Positions 27,568-35,180 of a stretch of DNA of 64,000 bases are shown here, piece after piece. The position numbers and the translations under genes were made by a program. Source of the stretch: Brevundimonas vitisensis. Its GTDB lineage: Bacteria; Pseudomonadota; Alphaproteobacteria; Caulobacterales; Caulobacteraceae. The stretch spans positions 1,426,001 to 1,490,000 of the forward strand of contig NZ_CP067977.1 of the NCBI RefSeq assembly GCF_016656965.1, in the 5' to 3' direction. Every line of letters starts with the position of its first letter. The stretch's first letter is position 1. The notes under the pieces are model-generated. The model saw only the letters and a program-made list of their open reading frames with translations, was not told the DNA's origin and searched no databases.

Positions 27568-27621
27568 CCTCCTGAGGGATCAGCAAGGTTGAGCCGCCCG
27601 GCGTTTTTCGCCCCGGACGGC
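27568..27621 (-). promoter_or_regulatory. ROSE-like RNA thermometer in the hsp20 leader
   Basis: Just before the start codon, CCUUGCU (27588-27582) can pair with the ribosome site AGGAGG (27573-27568) across an 8-base loop, leaving one unpaired G in UUGCU. This UYGCU/AGGA arrangement is the hallmark of ROSE thermometers, which mask the Shine-Dalgarno at low temperature and melt on heat shock. A longer stem-loop lies directly upstream (27621-27593, loop of five A on the RNA), as in multi-hairpin ROSE leaders. Known ROSE elements control small heat-shock genes in alpha- and gammaproteobacteria. Confidence 0.75.
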
Positions 27622-27699
27622 GGTGGGAGGTCAGCCCGGCGGCCCGTCATGCGGCCCCGTCGGTCTGCAAGGGCCCGACATCGGCGCCCTCGAGCGCTG

Positions 27700-27727
27700 A
27701 TTTGGGAAGCCATCCCGGGACGTCAAG
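27700..27727 (-). promoter_or_regulatory. sigma-32 (RpoH)-type promoter for hsp20
   Basis: On the minus strand CTTGACG (27727-27721), a 14-base spacer, and CCCAAAT (27706-27700) match the heat-shock consensus CTTGAAA / CCCATNT. Transcription would begin near 27693, giving a leader of about 130 bases that contains the thermometer. Confidence 0.6.
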
Positions 27728-27811
27728 GGGGCGCGTCGGTAACGTCACTTGCCCTCGGCGCGAACCCCATTAGGGTCTCGGCCTCAATCGGATCGACCTT
27801 CGGAGACACCC

Positions 27812-28603
27812 ATGCGCCGGATCGCCCTCGCCACTGCCCTCGCCCTCTGCGGCGCCGTTGCCGCCCCGGCCGCCCTGGCCCAGGACCCGCACGCCGGTCA
27901 CGGGGCCCGCGAAGGCCTGGCCATGCAGCCGCCCAGCCCCTCCGAGGACGCCGCCCTCACCGCCGCCATCGCCTCGACCACCCGCTCCGAGGCCGACCGC
28001 GCGCGCGACGTCTATCGTCACCCCTATGAGAGCCTGACGTTCTGGGGTCTGCGGCCCGGTCTGACCGTGGTGGAGATCGAGCCTGGCCGCGGGGGCTGGT
28101 GGACCGGTATCCTTCAACCCTATGCCGCCGCGACGGGCGGCACCTATGTCGCGGTCAATCGCCCGCTGGAGAGCATGGGCGTCGAGCCGGGTACGGCGGA
28201 CATGGTCCTGACGGCCCGGGGCTTTCACAACTGGGCACGCGGCGGACGGACCGAGGCCTATCTGGCGGCCTTCTTTGCGGCCCTGAAGCCCGGCGGCATC
28301 CTGGCCGTCGAGCAGCATCGCTCCGTCGACGGACTGAATGTCGCGGACACGGCGCCGACCGGCTATGTGCCCGAGAGCTATGTCATCAAGGCGGCCCAGG
28401 CCGCAGGCTTCGTCCTGGACGGCCGCAGCGAGCTGAACGCCAACCCCGCTGACGACCGCGACCACCCGTTCGGCGTATGGACCCTGCCGCCGGTTCGGCG
28501 CGACAGCCAGGATGGCCGCACCCTCACGCCCGAGGAACGCGCCACCTATGACGCCATCGGCGAGAGCGACCGGATGACCCTGCGGTTCCGCAAGCCGGAA
28601 TAA
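27812..28603 (+). CDS. exported class I SAM-dependent methyltransferase-like protein (first paralogue)
   Basis: This 263-residue protein has a signal peptide (MRRIALATALALCGAVAAPA, cleavage near ALA-Q). The mature part has a methyltransferase-like Rossmann core. LTVVEIEPGRGGWWTGILQPY occupies the SAM-binding motif I position, ADMVLTARGFHNW follows, and ALKPGGILAVEQHRS is the motif near strand 5. The end HPFGVWTLPPV and GESDRMTLRFRKPE is shared with the next gene. An exported location is unusual for a SAM enzyme. The start at 27812 has a CGGAGA ribosome site; the upstream in-frame ATG lacks one. Confidence 0.85.
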   Translation: MRRIALATALALCGAVAAPAALAQDPHAGHGAREGLAMQPPSPSEDAALTAAIASTTRSEADRARDVYRHPYESLTFWGLRPGLTVVEIEPGRGGWWTGILQPYAAATGGTYVAVNRPLESMGVEPGTADMVLTARGFHNWARGGRTEAYLAAFFAALKPGGILAVEQHRSVDGLNVADTAPTGYVPESYVIKAAQAAGFVLDGRSELNANPADDRDHPFGVWTLPPVRRDSQDGRTLTPEERATYDAIGESDRMTLRFRKPE

Positions 28604-28707
28604 GGCGGTGGTTGGGCCTGGGGTTTTGACGACGCCCGTGAACGTGGTTAAGCCAGCCTCGGCCGGTTCGATCCGGTCGGGTCGGGGTCACGGTATGAGG
28701 AATGGGC

Positions 28708-29631
28708 ATGGGTGATCCATCGGCGACCAAACCTCGCATCGGCACCGCCTTCCGCCCGGATCGGCGATCGGTGCTGCTGGGCGTGTCGGCGGCGGCGCTG
28801 GCCACCTTGTCCGGCTGCAATCGCAATGCTGCCGAGCCGGCGGACCCCGATGCCCCGGTCGGCCCGCCGAAGGGTTCGCTGGAGTGGGCTGTCCAGGGCC
28901 CTTGGCGCGCCCAGGATCGGATCCGCGACGAGGCCCGCCATCCGATGGAAACCCTGCGGTTCTTCGGCCTGCAGCCTCGGATGACGGTCGTCGACTTCTG
29001 GCCGGGCAGCGGCTGGTACACCGAGATCCTGGCCCCCTACCTGCACGAGGGCGAGGGCAAGTATTATGCGGCCGGCTTCGAGACGGGCCCCGGGTCCGAT
29101 CCGGCCCAGACCGCGCTGATGAATGCGTTTCAGCAGCGCTTCGATGCGGACCGGCGCCTGTATGGCGAGATCGAGTTCACCGCCTTTGGCCCGACCAGCG
29201 GCCCTGTGGCCCCTGCCGGAACGGCCGATCTGGTGCTGTTCATGCGCAACATCCACGCCTGGATGGCGGCCGGGATCGCCGAAAAGGCCTTTGCCGACGC
29301 CTATGCGGCCCTGCGGCCCGGCGGCATTCTGGGAATCGAGCAGCACCGCCTGTCGCCCGAGGCCGATCAGGATCCGGCCGCGGCCAACGGCTATGTGCAG
29401 GAGGCGTTCGTCAAGCAGCTGGGGGCCGAGGCCGGCTTCATCTTCGTCGCGGCATCGGAAATCAACGCGAATGAAACGGATACCCGCGATCATCCGTTCG
29501 GCGTGGACTCCCTGCCGCCTACCCGTCGGTCGCAGGGGCCGGACCGCGTTCTGACGCCCGAGGAACGGGCAGCTCTGGATGCGATCGGCGAAAGTGACCG
29601 TATGACGTTGAAGTTCAGGAAGCCCGAGTGA
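28708..29631 (+). CDS. exported lipoprotein with SAM-methyltransferase-like domain (second paralogue)
   Basis: This 307-residue protein begins with a twin-arginine-like segment (RPDRRSVLLGVSAAALA) and a lipobox LSGC, so it is probably a lipoprotein attached to a membrane outside the cytoplasm. The domain parallels the first paralogue: MTVVDFWPGSGWYTEILAPYL in motif I, ADLVLFMRNIHAWM, ALRPGGILGIEQHRL, and the C-terminal RDHPFGVDSLPP and GESDRMTLKFRKPE. It has an extra insert around residues 120-160. The start at 28708 has a GAGG site 7 bases upstream, against 1 base for the ATG at 28702. The next gene overlaps by 4 bases. Confidence 0.84.
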   Translation: MGDPSATKPRIGTAFRPDRRSVLLGVSAAALATLSGCNRNAAEPADPDAPVGPPKGSLEWAVQGPWRAQDRIRDEARHPMETLRFFGLQPRMTVVDFWPGSGWYTEILAPYLHEGEGKYYAAGFETGPGSDPAQTALMNAFQQRFDADRRLYGEIEFTAFGPTSGPVAPAGTADLVLFMRNIHAWMAAGIAEKAFADAYAALRPGGILGIEQHRLSPEADQDPAAANGYVQEAFVKQLGAEAGFIFVAASEINANETDTRDHPFGVDSLPPTRRSQGPDRVLTPEERAALDAIGESDRMTLKFRKPE

Positions 29632-30653
29632 CACGAGCCGCCGCCTATGCCGCCAATGCGCCCTTGATGGGCGTTCCGGGCGCCGCTGCGCCTCCCGGAG
29701 GTCAGGGGGAATGGTTCCGTGGCGCCGGGGGCCTGCGCCTGCGCGCCGCCTTCTGGACGCCCTCGGCCCTGGTTGCCGCCAAGCCCCGCGGCACCGTGAT
29801 CGTCAGCCCGGGACGGACCGAGCCGATCGAGAAATATTTCGAGGTGATCGGCAATTTCCTGGCGCGCGGCTTCTGCGTCCTGGCCCACGACTGGCGCGGC
29901 CAGGGCCTGTCGGCCCGGCTGCTGCCCGACCGCCTGAAAGGCCATGCCCGGGCGGTGGAAGAGTTTCTCGACGACCACGCCCGCCTGCTCGACGCCTTCG
30001 AGTCCCGCGCCCCCAAGCCGTGGATTTCGGTCGGCCATTCCATGGGCGGGGTGCTGAATCTGCTGTCGCTGGAAGCCGGAGAAAGCCGGATCGCCGGAGC
30101 CCTGCTCTCCAGCCCGATGCTGCGGGTCAAGACCGGCAAGCGGTCGATGTGGTCGGTCAAGCTGGCCGTGCGCTGGAACCTGCGTCACGGCAAGGGCGGC
30201 GACTATGTGCTGGACGATCCAGACGATCCCTTCGACCACACCTTCGAGAAGGACGCCCTGACGTCGGACGAAACTCGCTATGAGCTGTGGCGGCAGCAGC
30301 TCTATGCCTGTCCGCACCTTGCGGTCGGTGGGCCGACCTGGGGCTGGCTGGCCTTTGCCATCGACGCTGGCGAACGGGCGCTGAAGCCCAAGGCCCTGAA
30401 ATCCGTGCGGATTCCGGTCTCGATCGTGCAGTCGGCAGAGGACGACCGGGTCTGGAAGCAGTCGGCCAAATGGGCGGCCCGCCGCCTGGGACGCGGCCGC
30501 TATGTCGAGGTGGCCGGTGCCCGCCACGAAGTCATCATGGAGGCCGACGACATGCGCGCCGTCTTCCTGGAAGAGTTCGACGCCATGGCCGACTACATCT
30601 CGCCGCAACAGGACCTGTCGCCGGTGGCCACTTCCGTTTCCGAAGTCGCCTGA
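29628..30653 (+). CDS. alpha/beta hydrolase (monoacylglycerol lipase / lysophospholipase-like)
   Basis: This 341-residue serine hydrolase has the nucleophile elbow VGHSMGGVLN near residue 140, an oxyanion region GTVIVSPGRTEPIEKY, and VLAHDWRGQGLSARLL typical of the lysophospholipase group. The Asp is probably in SIVQSAEDDRVW, and the His in VAGARHEVIMEAD. No signal peptide is evident, so it is likely cytoplasmic. The start is GTG (29628), overlapping the stop of the lipoprotein gene (GTGA), so it is translationally coupled to it. The substrate is probably an acylglycerol or lysophospholipid, but this is inference from the family. Confidence 0.86.
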   Translation: MTRAAAYAANAPLMGVPGAAAPPGGQGEWFRGAGGLRLRAAFWTPSALVAAKPRGTVIVSPGRTEPIEKYFEVIGNFLARGFCVLAHDWRGQGLSARLLPDRLKGHARAVEEFLDDHARLLDAFESRAPKPWISVGHSMGGVLNLLSLEAGESRIAGALLSSPMLRVKTGKRSMWSVKLAVRWNLRHGKGGDYVLDDPDDPFDHTFEKDALTSDETRYELWRQQLYACPHLAVGGPTWGWLAFAIDAGERALKPKALKSVRIPVSIVQSAEDDRVWKQSAKWAARRLGRGRYVEVAGARHEVIMEADDMRAVFLEEFDAMADYISPQQDLSPVATSVSEVA

Positions 30654-30668
30654 CGACACCGCAGACGG

Positions 30669-30698
30669 TTGCACCTGCGAAGAGGGCGCGCCTATAAG
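30669..30698 (+). promoter_or_regulatory. possible promoter for sucC
   Basis: TTGCACC (30669-30675), about 15 bases, then CCTATAAG (30691-30698) resembles the Caulobacter housekeeping consensus. It lies 40 bases before the sucC start codon. Confidence 0.4.
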
Positions 30699-30737
30699 CC
30701 ACCCACGATTTTTCACTCGTAGCGGCGGGCCCTTCCC

Positions 30738-31928
<1,191 letters not shown>

Positions 31929-32014
31929 TCACGCTCCGGCCAAGGTAGCGAGCTCCGGGAACGCCTGATAGAACAGTTGCATGGTCGGCATGTCCGCCGA
32001 CGATGGGGTGTAGC

Positions 32015-32623
32015 ATGTTCAAGTTTCTGGCGATCCCGGCGGTCGCGGTCTCCCTGCTGGCGGTTCCGGCCCAGGCGCAGGAGACCTCGGTTCTGTTCGG
32101 CCATTTCAAGACGCTGTGCGGCGACGGTGCAGGCGACAGCCAGCGCGCCCTGGTTCAGGCCGAGGCCGCAGGCTGGGCCAAGATTCCGTCCGAGCTGTTC
32201 ACCAGCGACCCCCAGAATCCCTTTGAAAACGTCACGGCTATGATGAATGCCGAGGACAACGGCGACCTCAGCATCCTGATGGTCGGCTCCATGTCCGAAA
32301 GCGTCGGCCCCGGTGCCAGCGAGATGGACATGACCGTCTGTGCCGTCATGGGCGGGAACTTCGAGACCAATACGGCGGTGAAGCCCGACCCGCGCCCGTT
32401 CGTTCAACGCTGGCTGAACATGGACACCCATCCCTCGCTGAACGACCAAGGCATGATGGGCTATGCCTTCAATCGCGACGGCACCCGCCTGACCGCCATC
32501 CGGCCGACCGAGGCGGCCATGACCCAGGCGGCGCTGAACGGCGACCTGCACATCGTCATGATGAACGATGAGCAGCTGCTCGAAGGGGCCACCATGATCA
32601 TGTACATGCGCCCCGCCTTCTAA
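32015..32623 (+). CDS. exported hypothetical protein between sucC and vapBC
   Basis: This 202-residue protein has a signal peptide (MFKFLAIPAVAVSLLAVPAQA, cleavage before QE). The start at 32015 has GGGGTG 5-6 bases upstream; the ATG at 32003 lacks a site and adds MGCS. The mature protein has two cysteines (TLCGDG and MTVCAVMGGN) that may form a disulfide, and a methionine-rich C-terminus (IVMMNDEQL and TMIMYMRPAF). No family is recognised. It lies 86 bases after sucC on the same strand, inside what is usually a two-gene operon. Confidence 0.72.
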   Translation: MFKFLAIPAVAVSLLAVPAQAQETSVLFGHFKTLCGDGAGDSQRALVQAEAAGWAKIPSELFTSDPQNPFENVTAMMNAEDNGDLSILMVGSMSESVGPGASEMDMTVCAVMGGNFETNTAVKPDPRPFVQRWLNMDTHPSLNDQGMMGYAFNRDGTRLTAIRPTEAAMTQAALNGDLHIVMMNDEQLLEGATMIMYMRPAF

Positions 32624-32647
32624 ACCGCGCATTGCCGCGGCGGGTCA

Positions 32648-32676
32648 CACGGGTTATGTGCTCCACGTAACCCGTG
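32648..32676. promoter_or_regulatory. 29-bp inverted repeat, probable VapBC operator
   Basis: CACGGGTTATGTG (32648-32660) and CACGTAACCCGTG (32664-32676) are reverse complements with one mismatch around a 3-base centre. The repeat ends 10 bases before the vapB ATG, where VapB-VapC complexes typically bind to repress their own operon. Confidence 0.65.
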
Positions 32677-32686
32677 GACTCCGGCC

Positions 32687-32929
32687 ATGACCCGCAACCT
32701 GACCCTGGCGATCGACGACGACCTGCTCGACAAGGTGCGCGTCCTGGCGGCCATGAAGCGCACCAGCGTTAATGAGATGGTGCGAGGCTTCCTGACGCGA
32801 CTGGTTGAGCAGGAAGTTGAACACGATGAAGCAACCCAGGAACTGCTCAAACTGATCGACGACTCCGACGGCGACATGGGCGACTGGACGTTCGATCGCG
32901 AAGAGACCTACAGCGGGGCCTCGGTTTGA
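32687..32929 (+). CDS. vapB: VapB-type antitoxin
   Basis: This 80-residue antitoxin has an N-terminal DNA-binding ribbon-helix-helix-like segment (MTRNLTLAIDDDLLDKVRVL, then AAMKRTSVNEMVRGFL) and an acidic C-terminus (LLKLIDDSDGDMGDWTFDREE) of the kind that wraps the toxin and blocks its active site. The position directly upstream of a PIN-domain gene with a 4-base overlap defines the module. The 29-bp inverted repeat just upstream is its likely operator. It lies in the sucC-sucD gap, so acquisition by transfer is possible. Confidence 0.88.
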   Translation: MTRNLTLAIDDDLLDKVRVLAAMKRTSVNEMVRGFLTRLVEQEVEHDEATQELLKLIDDSDGDMGDWTFDREETYSGASV

Positions 32930-33351
32930 TCGCAGGGGCTGAAGTTTTCCTCGACACCCACATCCTGATCTATGCCGCTCAGGGTCGCCGCGTCGCACCA
33001 GAAAAGCGGGAGATTGCCCGCAACATCATCCTTCAAGGACGCTACGGCACGTCCGGCCAGGTGCTGGCTGAGTTCTTCAGCCTCGCGACGCAAAAGGGCG
33101 TCCGTCCCCTGTCGATGGAAACCGCGGCCCGCTGGGTCAGGACACTGGCCAAGAAGCCCTGCCAGTCAATCGATCCGCCCCTTGTGCTCGCCGCCGTCGC
33201 GCTGTCGGAACGCTACCGGATCTCCTATTGGGATGCGGCCATCATCGCGGCCGCTGAACGCCTGGGCGCCAAGGTCGTCTATTCCGAAAACCTCAACCAC
33301 GGGCAGACCTATGGGTCGGTCCGCGTCGAAAACCCCTTCCTTCCCGCGTAG
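32926..33351 (+). CDS. vapC: VapC-type PIN-domain toxin
   Basis: This 141-residue PIN-domain ribonuclease cleaves RNA when not bound by VapB. The acidic catalytic set can be placed: Asp10 in VFLDTHILIYA, Glu49 in VLAEFFSLA, Asp103 in YWDAAIIAAA, and Glu121 in VYSENLNHGQ. The start is TTG at 32926, overlapping the vapB stop (TTGA), which would keep toxin translation low and coupled to the antitoxin. The C-terminal ENLNHGQ motif is typical of VapC. It ends 18 bases before sucD, so sucD may be partly transcribed from the TA promoter. Confidence 0.93.
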   Translation: MIAGAEVFLDTHILIYAAQGRRVAPEKREIARNIILQGRYGTSGQVLAEFFSLATQKGVRPLSMETAARWVRTLAKKPCQSIDPPLVLAAVALSERYRISYWDAAIIAAAERLGAKVVYSENLNHGQTYGSVRVENPFLPA

Positions 33352-33369
33352 CAAAAGAAGCGAACCGTT

Positions 33370-34272
33370 ATGTCCATTCTCGTCGACCGCAACACCAAGA
33401 TCATCGTCCAGGGCCTGACCGGCAAGACCGGCGGCTTCCACACCGAACAGGCCCTGGCCTATCACGGCACCCAGATGGTCGGCGGCGTCCACCCGGCCAA
33501 GGGCGGCCAGACCTGGACCGGCTCGCACGGCGAAACCCTGCCCATCTATGCTTCGGTCGCCGAGGCCAAGGACGCCACCGGTGCTGACGCCTCGGTCATC
33601 TATGTGCCGCCGGCGGGCGCGGCCGATGCCATCATTGAGGCGATCGAAGCGGAAATCCCCTTCATCACCTGCATCACCGAGGGCATTCCGGTGCTGGACA
33701 TGGTGCGCGTCAAGCGTCGGCTGGAGGGCTCCAAGTCCCGCCTGCTGGGCCCCAACTGCCCGGGCATCATGACGCCGGACGAGTGCAAGATCGGCATCAT
33801 GCCCGGCTCCATCTTCAAGAAGGGCAACGTCGGCATCGTCTCGCGCTCGGGCACCCTGACCTATGAAGCGGTGTTCCAGACCACGAACGAGGGTCTGGGC
33901 CAGACCACGGCGGTTGGCATCGGGGGCGACCCGGTCAAGGGCACCGAGTTCATCGACGTGCTGGAACTGTTCCTGGCCGATCCGGAAACCCACTCCATCA
34001 TCATGATCGGCGAAATCGGCGGCGGGGCCGAAGAAGACGCCGCCCAGTTCCTGATCGACGAAGCCAAGAAGGGCCGCAAGAAGCCGATGGCGGGCTTTAT
34101 CGCCGGCCGCACCGCCCCCAAGGGTCGCACCATGGGCCACGCCGGTGCTGTGGTCAGCGGCGGCAAGGGCGATGCGGAATCCAAGATCGCAGCCATGGAG
34201 GCGGCCGGCATTGCGGTCTCCCCCTCGCCCGCCCGCCTGGGCAAGACCCTGGTCGAAGTGCTGAAGGGCTAA
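33370..34272 (+). CDS. sucD: succinyl-CoA synthetase subunit alpha
   Basis: SucD is the catalytic subunit that carries the phosphohistidine of succinyl-CoA synthetase. The 300 residues have the CoA-binding N-terminus [22 protein letters not shown], the [14 protein letters not shown] segment, [18 protein letters not shown], and the active-site His region [19 protein letters not shown]. Its partner sucC ends 1.44 kb upstream, past vapBC and an exported protein. A GAAGCGAAC region precedes the ATG. A strong hairpin follows at 34284-34316. Confidence 0.98.
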   Translation: MSILVDRNTKIIVQGLTGKTGGFHTEQALAYHGTQMVGGVHPAKGGQTWTGSHGETLPIYASVAEAKDATGADASVIYVPPAGAADAIIEAIEAEIPFITCITEGIPVLDMVRVKRRLEGSKSRLLGPNCPGIMTPDECKIGIMPGSIFKKGNVGIVSRSGTLTYEAVFQTTNEGLGQTTAVGIGGDPVKGTEFIDVLELFLADPETHSIIMIGEIGGGAEEDAAQFLIDEAKKGRKKPMAGFIAGRTAPKGRTMGHAGAVVSGGKGDAESKIAAMEAAGIAVSPSPARLGKTLVEVLKG

Positions 34273-34283
34273 CTGCCGCCGAG

Positions 34284-34316
34284 GCCTCCGTCGGATATTG
34301 TCAGTCCGGCGGAGGC
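34284..34316 (+). terminator. strong hairpin after sucD, without T-run
   Basis: GCCTCCG (34284-34290) pairs with CGGAGGC (34310-34316) and inner bases extend the stem to about 12 pairs with a short loop. No T-run follows, so it may be an mRNA processing or stability element or a factor-assisted terminator. Confidence 0.5.
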
Positions 34317-34362
34317 TAAGGTCGCGATAGCGTCTGATCTTTCGAGATCAGGAGACCCCGCG

Positions 34363-35016
34363 ATGATGGAGATGATTGCGGCCCTGGCGCTGGCCTCCGC
34401 CCATCAGGACGGGGCAGACCCCCGGCTGGACCTGTTTCGCCAGGCCTGTCTGCCGCATCGTCAGGACATGGCCGCTGCCGCCCAGGCCCTGGCCCGTGAC
34501 GGGTGGGATGCCGTCGCCGAAGACGACCATGCCGAGTTGAGCGGCACCCTGGCCCGCGCGCGCGCCGTGGCCGTCGACCCCGACCTTCAGATGGAGAACG
34601 TCTTCAGCGTCTGGGGCCGAACCGTGGACGGGCGGCGGTATTACGTCGTGCTCAACCGCCTGACTGCCGTCCTTGCCGAGGCCGAGGACACGGACGGCGA
34701 CGGTATTCTGCAGGAATGGGAAGAGCGCGACGTCCTCTCCCTGATGGGCTGCGGCCTTTGGGACTTCGAGGCGGATGCAGCTGTGAACGCCGAGGCGGTC
34801 ACGGCCTGGGTCGGTGCCGAGCCTGTGCAGACGGTCGACCTTCCGGGTCAGATTCAGGCGGGCACCTGGAACGTGCACGCCCTCTATCCCGGCACTGGCG
34901 AAATCCACGTCGGCTTCATTCCCGACGGCAGCCCCTATGTCGCCGAGACGCGGTTCTCTGGCGTTTCCATCACCATGAGCACATGGCTTCCCGAACCGAC
35001 GGATGCGGTCGAATGA
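34363..35016 (+). CDS. hypothetical protein with one EF-hand-like calcium loop
   Basis: This 217-residue protein is not recognised as a named family. It starts MMEMIAALALASAHQDGADP, a short hydrophobic segment that may be a signal peptide. Near residue 110 the sequence DTDGDGILQEWE is a canonical 12-residue EF-hand loop with Asp at positions 1, 3 and 5, Gly at 6 and Glu at 12, so calcium binding is plausible. The mature part has YYVVLNRLTAVLAEAE and two cysteines. A GGAG ribosome site lies about 9 bases upstream. It sits between sucD and sucA. Confidence 0.68.
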   Translation: MMEMIAALALASAHQDGADPRLDLFRQACLPHRQDMAAAAQALARDGWDAVAEDDHAELSGTLARARAVAVDPDLQMENVFSVWGRTVDGRRYYVVLNRLTAVLAEAEDTDGDGILQEWEERDVLSLMGCGLWDFEADAAVNAEAVTAWVGAEPVQTVDLPGQIQAGTWNVHALYPGTGEIHVGFIPDGSPYVAETRFSGVSITMSTWLPEPTDAVE

Positions 35017-35093
35017 CGCATTTTCGTCAGGTCGATCAGCGCAGCTGCATTTTTGGGTCGGACTCGACCAATTTCTCGCCTCTCTGCCCCCAT

Positions 35094-35128
35094 TCGGTCA
35101 TGACCGATAAGGAAACACCGCCTATATG
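35094..35128 (+). promoter_or_regulatory. sucA promoter overlapped by a 14-bp palindrome
   Basis: TCGGTCATGACCGA at 35094-35107 is a perfect palindrome. It overlaps a possible -35 (ATGACCG, 35099-35105), which is followed after about 15 bases by CCTATATG (35121-35128), a fair -10. A small hairpin (35128-35143) follows in the leader. A repressor at the palindrome would block transcription of sucAB; this is inference. Confidence 0.45.
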
Positions 35129-35180
35129 AAGCCCGCAGGCTTCACGCGGTTGTGACCGTGGGGCCCATAAGGACGAAACG

